From: Bacillota bacterium
GTDB taxonomy: Bacteria > Bacillota > Clostridia > Acetivibrionales > DTU013
DNA length: 64,000 bases
Direction: 5' to 3'
Assembly (NCBI GenBank): GCA_023435745.1
Contig: JAEZMD010000019.1
Span: 62,001-126,000 of the forward strand
The notes below the pieces were generated by a model that worked only from the letters and a program-made list of their open reading frames with translations, was not told the origin of the DNA and made no database searches. Below, piece by piece: positions 59,668 through 64,000 of the stretch (the first letter of the stretch is position 1; every line of letters starts with the position of its first letter). The position numbers were made by a program, and so were the translations under genes.

Positions 59668-60702
59668 TTACGGGATTAGTATTGCGCGCCCGTTATAATT
59701 ATCAAAATTATCCAGCGCCTTCTGGTACTCCGTCATTGGCATCACCTCTCCGACATATGCGTCAAGGTTAATTTTCCCGCTATTTACAAGCCTCATCAGG
59801 ACTTCCCATGTCTTGAACATGTGTCTTCCATACAAGCCCTTCAGGATAAGCTCACGATACACCACCCGGTACATGTAATTCGGAATGACCAGATCACCCG
59901 ATACCATTCCTACATGTACCAGCGTCCCTGCCGTAGCTAATGAATCAATCGCCTGGTTGAGTACCTTCATATGTCCGGTGAAATCTATCACGCAGTCGAT
60001 GCCATGTCCATTCGTCTGTTCCATGACAACTTTCACCAGATCATCTTTCATTCCGTTCACCGCAACATCTGCACCAACCTTCAGGCTATATGCAAGTCTG
60101 CTTTCATTCACATCCAGTGAAATAACCTTGACAGCGCCAAGGATCTTTGCAAGCTCACATGCCATCAGTCCAATCGTACCCACACCAAGTATAGCAATAT
60201 TCTTCCCGCTTGGTTCAGCCTTTTGCAGCGCGTGCAGGGCGGTTCCCAGCGGCTCCAGCAGTGACATATGCACAAAGTCGGCATCGTCGGCCAGCTTAAT
60301 TGCCGATATTTCCGGCAGTCGGATATATTCAGCAAAGCACCCGTCCACGTTTCTGCCGAGAACACCCATATGATTCGAACAGATATGCTGATTGTCTGTT
60401 CTGCATTCATGACAGTAGCCGCATGGGATATGAGTTTCGCCCGCTACACGGTCTCCAATTTTAAAGTTCTTTACCAGTTTTCCGACCGCTGCCACTTCGC
60501 CCGAGAATTCATGTCCAAGTGTAAACGGTAATTTGTAGTTTGCGGATGCCACCAGATCAGTCCACTCAAATACTTCAACATCCGACTTACACATTGCAGC
60601 CGCCTTCACCTTAACCAAAAGATCGTGCTCTCCAATCTCAGGGACAGGTGTCTCAACAAATTCTGCGCCCTCGTTGGGCTTCGTTTTCCTTAATGCTATC
60701 AT
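59668..60702 (-). CDS. Zinc-dependent alcohol dehydrogenase (MDR family)
   Basis: This 344-residue medium-chain dehydrogenase resembles sorbitol/galactitol-1-phosphate dehydrogenases. Catalytic zinc ligands are in AAMCKSDVEVFEW and LGHEFSGEVAAVG; the structural zinc lobe is CGYCHECRTDNQHIC; and the NAD-binding glycines are in IAILGVGTIGLMACELA. It would oxidise a polyol or secondary alcohol. It lies 40 bases upstream of HMG-CoA lyase and 77 bases downstream of the GH2 gene, in the same operon. Confidence 0.9.
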   Translation of the reverse strand: MIALRKTKPNEGAEFVETPVPEIGEHDLLVKVKAAAMCKSDVEVFEWTDLVASANYKLPFTLGHEFSGEVAAVGKLVKNFKIGDRVAGETHIPCGYCHECRTDNQHICSNHMGVLGRNVDGCFAEYIRLPEISAIKLADDADFVHMSLLEPLGTALHALQKAEPSGKNIAILGVGTIGLMACELAKILGAVKVISLDVNESRLAYSLKVGADVAVNGMKDDLVKVVMEQTNGHGIDCVIDFTGHMKVLNQAIDSLATAGTLVHVGMVSGDLVIPNYMYRVVYRELILKGLYGRHMFKTWEVLMRLVNSGKINLDAYVGEVMPMTEYQKALDNFDNYNGRAILIP

Positions 60703-60778
60703 TTTCTCTCACCCTCAACTCTACTTTATTCGTTTTAACTGCCCTGTCCGGCAGCAGCGTCTTTCTTTCCGCTCGTCC

Positions 60779-63013
60779 TTATCTGACAATAATATCTGTG
60801 TAGTTGCTTGAAAGCTCAGTGCCGCTGCTGTCAGATACCTTCATTTTAACTGTATATTCGCCTGAAGCATTATTGGGAATTGGCCAAACAATCTGGTCAA
60901 TGACATGAGACGAATCGGGATCCAGATTTGATACGAACGAATTCGAGCATGCCACTTCACCGGTCTGCTTGTTGACAATCTGCCACTCGACCAGACAATC
61001 CTTTAATGCCTCCAGATCATTTGTTACCCATACCTTCCCTACAAAATCCTCAGATGGATGATAAATCTTATCTCTTCCAATGATATAGGGATCCGCATTC
61101 CATTCAAGACTGACTAGAACAGGTGTATAAACTGCTTTCATTGCGTCGTAAACCTTATATGGTCTGCGGTAATAGTCAAGCAGGCCTGAGCCGATCATTG
61201 GAACGGCATCGGACCAGTAATAGAGGTACATCGAACCTACAGGCGCATACTTACGCTGACGGCAGGCCTCGATTTGCTCCTTAACAACCTTTGCTTCGTA
61301 TTCCTGATAATTGTCTATAAACTCTTCTACAGAATTACCCATTTCCACCTTGGCAAATTTAAAGGTCAGATCATAGAAAAGTCCCCAGTATTCCCATGTA
61401 TCCCAGTGCGGCGGCCACATCTTATCCTCTGGAATAAATGTCTTCAAGGTCTCCATGCATGGAATCGATTGTGCACCGAATTCCACAACGTTTGGCTGGA
61501 AATTCACCTTATTGACATCCGTATCGCCGTCATGGCAGCATCCGATCATGAAGTTCTGTACGCCTTCTCTGTAATCGCCCTTATGAATCCATCTAGTGGG
61601 ATCAACTGTTCCCAATGTTTCCTTCAGTACTTCACACAGGCGGAAAAAGTTGTTTGGTCTTTCTGTAAAGTTGTAGATTTCTGGCTCCTTAAACGTTGAC
61701 CACATACCAAGGGAGGCATGATTATAGAGCATCTCGCCCATATCCTTGATCATTTCTGAGGCGCGTTCAATAAAATCATCCGAATCGCTAACACAATAAT
61801 GCAGAGGGAAAACCTGCCATACTAAATAGCCCATTTCATCGCAAAGTGTGTAAAAACCGTCTTTTTCTACATGGCTGCCGATACGGATTGAGTTAATGTT
61901 CATATCAAGCATTTTCCGAAGGTCTTCAATCCACATTTTTTCATTTGCCTCAGACATCCAGTTGCTTGAAATATATCTCATTCCACGCAGGAATAGCTTC
62001 TTCCCATTAAGAATCCATGTTCCTGTTTTTTCATCATGTTCGACTTCCTTTATGCCGAAATTCTGATGAATCACATCATCACATACGCGGAAAGCAGCGG
62101 TATACATGTTTGGCTTGCCCTGATCCCATGTCCACCAGAGTTTGGCATCCTCCACTGTCAGTGCAAGTTTGAACTCGTTGATACCCGGCTGCAGCACAAC
62201 TTTGCGTGTACGCTTTCCCTCATACTTTTCCTCAAAATTGTAAGGCTTTACATGCATTTCAATTTCCGTTGATATCACTTTGTCTGTAGTATTATTAATT
62301 CTAACATCAGCCGTTACAAGACCGGAACCATCATATTTGTCTCTTCCGTCACCGGCCCAGTCCTTTTTCTTCACTACGCGGGTAAATATCTTCACATATT
62401 CAATAAAAATCTTTTCACGTGCTATCAAAGACACGTCATCCCATATTCCACCGGAGTTGCCGTCGCCGCGGAATTTGGTCATTGATCCCGGACGATGCAT
62501 AGCATCAATCATATGGCCCTTTATAAGATCTATATCGACGGCCTGGTGTCTTTTATAATCTTTGGAAAGGGGGTTCTCAGAATCGATTGCAAGCTTATAC
62601 TCGGCATTTGCCCTTGGGGCATTAACTCTAACAACCAGAGTATTTTCACAATCCATTTTAACTATATCGGTAACATCAAACTCAAAAGGATTGAACATCC
62701 CCTCATGTGAACCCACAAACTGACCATTTAGATACACATCCGCATAATAGTCAACACCTTCAAAGCGGAGAAATATCTTCTTGCCATTATAATTATCCGG
62801 AACTCTTAAGGTTGTTTTAAACCATATTGCTCCAAAATAATCTCCAACCTCGGTAAGATACCAATTAGTCGGAATAGTCATATCCTTCCATGCGGAGAAG
62901 TCGACATCTGTGTTATAATAACCCTGTTCTGTACCTATATTTTCTTCATCAATTTTATATTTCCAGGTACCGTTCAAATCTAATTTCGGAAATTCCGGCT
63001 TCAACCTTACCAT
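60779..63013 (-). CDS. Glycoside hydrolase family 2 protein
   Basis: This 744-residue protein has the GH2 order: sugar-binding jelly roll (LNGTWKYKIDEE; FLRFEGVDYYADVYLNGQFV), immunoglobulin-like domain, and TIM barrel (LFLRGMRYI; NINSIRIGSHVEKDGFYTLC; DEMGYLVWQVFPLHY). The nucleophile is probably Glu511 in VVEFGAQSIP. The acid/base is probably Glu443 in MWSTFKEPE, where the usual Asn before Glu is Lys. An added C-terminal beta domain follows. No signal peptide is seen, so it acts on imported glycosides. ATG 63013 has GGGAGG upstream. Confidence 0.88.
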   Translation of the reverse strand: MVRLKPEFPKLDLNGTWKYKIDEENIGTEQGYYNTDVDFSAWKDMTIPTNWYLTEVGDYFGAIWFKTTLRVPDNYNGKKIFLRFEGVDYYADVYLNGQFVGSHEGMFNPFEFDVTDIVKMDCENTLVVRVNAPRANAEYKLAIDSENPLSKDYKRHQAVDIDLIKGHMIDAMHRPGSMTKFRGDGNSGGIWDDVSLIAREKIFIEYVKIFTRVVKKKDWAGDGRDKYDGSGLVTADVRINNTTDKVISTEIEMHVKPYNFEEKYEGKRTRKVVLQPGINEFKLALTVEDAKLWWTWDQGKPNMYTAAFRVCDDVIHQNFGIKEVEHDEKTGTWILNGKKLFLRGMRYISSNWMSEANEKMWIEDLRKMLDMNINSIRIGSHVEKDGFYTLCDEMGYLVWQVFPLHYCVSDSDDFIERASEMIKDMGEMLYNHASLGMWSTFKEPEIYNFTERPNNFFRLCEVLKETLGTVDPTRWIHKGDYREGVQNFMIGCCHDGDTDVNKVNFQPNVVEFGAQSIPCMETLKTFIPEDKMWPPHWDTWEYWGLFYDLTFKFAKVEMGNSVEEFIDNYQEYEAKVVKEQIEACRQRKYAPVGSMYLYYWSDAVPMIGSGLLDYYRRPYKVYDAMKAVYTPVLVSLEWNADPYIIGRDKIYHPSEDFVGKVWVTNDLEALKDCLVEWQIVNKQTGEVACSNSFVSNLDPDSSHVIDQIVWPIPNNASGEYTVKMKVSDSSGTELSSNYTDIIVR

Positions 63014-63057
63014 GTTAATCCTCCCAGTCTGCGATATTATGATCAAACAATATTAGT

Positions 63058-63489
63058 CTACGATTTTATAAACAGCTTATTTACCTTCTCAGGTGTCATG
63101 CGCCTTTCAAGATCACACCCTTTTACTTCAATCATGGTAACCTCAAGAAGATACATTGTTTCACTTCCAAGCTCAAGATGCCCGGAATAAACATTTTGGG
63201 GATCAGAAGCTACGATATGAAAATGAGCGCTGCCTCCAAACACCGATCCTATAAGAGAACCAATTTCCATAGGTTGTTCAACTGTTACAAATTCATCGGA
63301 TGCTGCAGCCCCCATATCTGTCGGCCGATGATAAACCAGCTTTTGAATAGATCCAACAGCACTTCCGACAATAGCGTTTTCTATACCGGCTGCCTTGAGA
63401 GCATCACAGATACTTTCGACAATCTTTTCTCCCCGTTCGAGCTCAATAACAATCGTCCTGCCAAGCCCTTCAGCATTAAAACTTTTCAT
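63058..63489 (-). CDS. PPC domain (DUF296) protein
   Basis: This 143-residue protein consists of one PPC/DUF296 domain, first known from plant AT-hook proteins: RTIVIELERGEKIVESICDA, the metal-like histidines in GSAHFHIVASD and GHLELGSE, and YLLEVTMIEVKG. Bacterial members are trimers of unclear function. The start at ATG 63489 follows AGAGGAGG. It is the first complete gene of the glycosidase operon after the binding protein. Confidence 0.85.
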   Translation of the reverse strand: MKSFNAEGLGRTIVIELERGEKIVESICDALKAAGIENAIVGSAVGSIQKLVYHRPTDMGAAASDEFVTVEQPMEIGSLIGSVFGGSAHFHIVASDPQNVYSGHLELGSETMYLLEVTMIEVKGCDLERRMTPEKVNKLFIKS

Positions 63490-63606
63490 TGAAGCCTCCT
63501 CTTTTCTTATTAATTTCTCTCTTATAACACAAAGCATTGATTATTGGGAAGCAGGTCCTTTCAGAAGAACCTGCCTGCACCAATAGCCAATCGGTTCATT
63601 AAAATA

Positions 63607-64000
63607 TTAGTTGAGCAGAGTCTTTGCTGCACTAAAGTGAGCTTCAACTGCCTGTTCAACAGTCATTCTCTCATACAGCACTTCGTCAATTTTCTTATAC
63701 ATATCGTCAACAATTGCACCATAGCCTGCCGGTCTTCCGTTGAAGGGTTCAATAGTGTTGAGAATATCTTGCATCATCTCAATTTCAGCCTTCTTCATCG
63801 CATCGACCTTGTTGTTCATATCAAGTTTTGCTATAAGATTTTTCTGTACTTCCGTCGAGCCCGGTACACCTATGTCCATGTCATAGATTTCCTGGAGTTC
63901 CCAGTCGTTAACCATACTGCTGATAAAATGTGCGGCCTCATCAACCTTTTTGGTAGTTCCGGAAATTCCCCATGTTGAACATACAGCAGCCTCAACAAAC
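63607..64000 (-). CDS. ABC transporter solute-binding protein, C-terminal part
   Basis: The minus strand is open from the right edge to a stop at 63607 (131 codons visible). The reading (STWGISGTTKKVDEAAHFIS, then DIGVPGSTEVQK, NTIEPFNGRPAGYGAIVDDM) is the C-terminal lobe of a family 1 sugar-binding protein. The N-terminus and signal peptide lie outside the window. It probably supplies the glycoside imported for the downstream GH2 enzyme. Confidence 0.8.
   Translation of the reverse strand, partial: FVEAAVCSTWGISGTTKKVDEAAHFISSMVNDWELQEIYDMDIGVPGSTEVQKNLIAKLDMNNKVDAMKKAEIEMMQDILNTIEPFNGRPAGYGAIVDDMYKKIDEVLYERMTVEQAVEAHFSAAKTLLN

Noticed and set aside
61274..61699. A 141-residue plus-strand protein inside the GH2 gene
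   Set aside because: It is antisense to conserved GH2 barrel sequence, with no promoter or ribosome-binding site.

Overview
The window looks like the chromosome of an anaerobic, low-to-mid GC Firmicute of the class Clostridia. The signs are strong GGAGG ribosome-binding sites, frequent TTG and GTG starts, an anaerobe-type hybrid cluster protein, a 2,4-diaminopentanoate dehydrogenase homologue, an ECF vitamin-transporter subunit, a NptA-type Na/Pi transporter and many ABC importers. The species cannot be named from sequence reading alone.

Layout. 0-10.5 kb is mostly housekeeping: a truncated Crp/Fnr regulator divergent from hcp, an ECF sigma/anti-sigma pair, topB, asnA, an NAD-dependent epimerase, an acidic-repeat membrane protein, tadA and tRNA-Ser(CGA). 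10.6-14.6 kb is accessory: a MntA/HepT toxin-antitoxin pair, a broken mobilization relaxase and an AlbA_2/ATPase-type regulator flanked by CGATT-rich repeats. 14.6-22.7 kb is an eight-gene operon on the minus strand (peptide-type ABC importer, RidA, fold-type II PLP enzyme, YheO/DauR-like regulator) whose promoter is framed by two near-identical palindromes. 22.8-32.4 kb holds a rhodanese lipoprotein, an ECF S-component with a P-loop kinase, a cupin, a MATE exporter, a lipase-like hydrolase, a DUF815 ATPase and an alkylation/AP-site repair run (AlkD-like, nfo, ogt). 32.6-36.4 kb holds a nitrate/sulfonate-type ABC importer and a Gfo/Idh/MocA oxidoreductase that seems to have lost part of its Rossmann fold.

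36.5-39.1 kb contains a small integrative element in tRNA-Ser(GGA). A 64-bp copy of the 3' end of the tRNA lies 2.49 kb downstream, short repeats sit just inside both ends, and the cargo is two frameshifted genes plus a nucleotidyltransferase/HEPN pair. No integrase is present.

39.3-44.6 kb holds a 2,4-diaminopentanoate dehydrogenase-like enzyme, a chemoreceptor with a C-terminal sensor domain, a GNAT, a lipoprotein and an AEC permease. 44.7-53.75 kb is a LacI-controlled catabolic cluster: sugar ABC importer, SelA-like PLP lyase, two TIM-barrel epimerase-like proteins, RidA, VOC and RraA-like aldolase. A perfect 38-bp direct repeat lies on each side of it. After a Na/Pi cotransporter, 55.7-64 kb is a second minus-strand catabolic run: ABC solute-binding protein (cut by the window edge), PPC-domain protein, GH2 glycosidase, zinc alcohol dehydrogenase, HMG-CoA lyase, HMG-CoA reductase and an AraC-type response regulator.

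How the genes work together. Two separate operons pair an ABC importer with a PLP enzyme and a RidA imine/enamine deaminase. This suggests uptake and deamination of amino compounds whose identity is not evident. The right-hand operon pairs a glycosidase with HMG-CoA lyase and reductase, an unusual combination that suggests breakdown of a glycoside carrying a mevalonate- or HMG-type group. This is inference from gene neighbourhood only.
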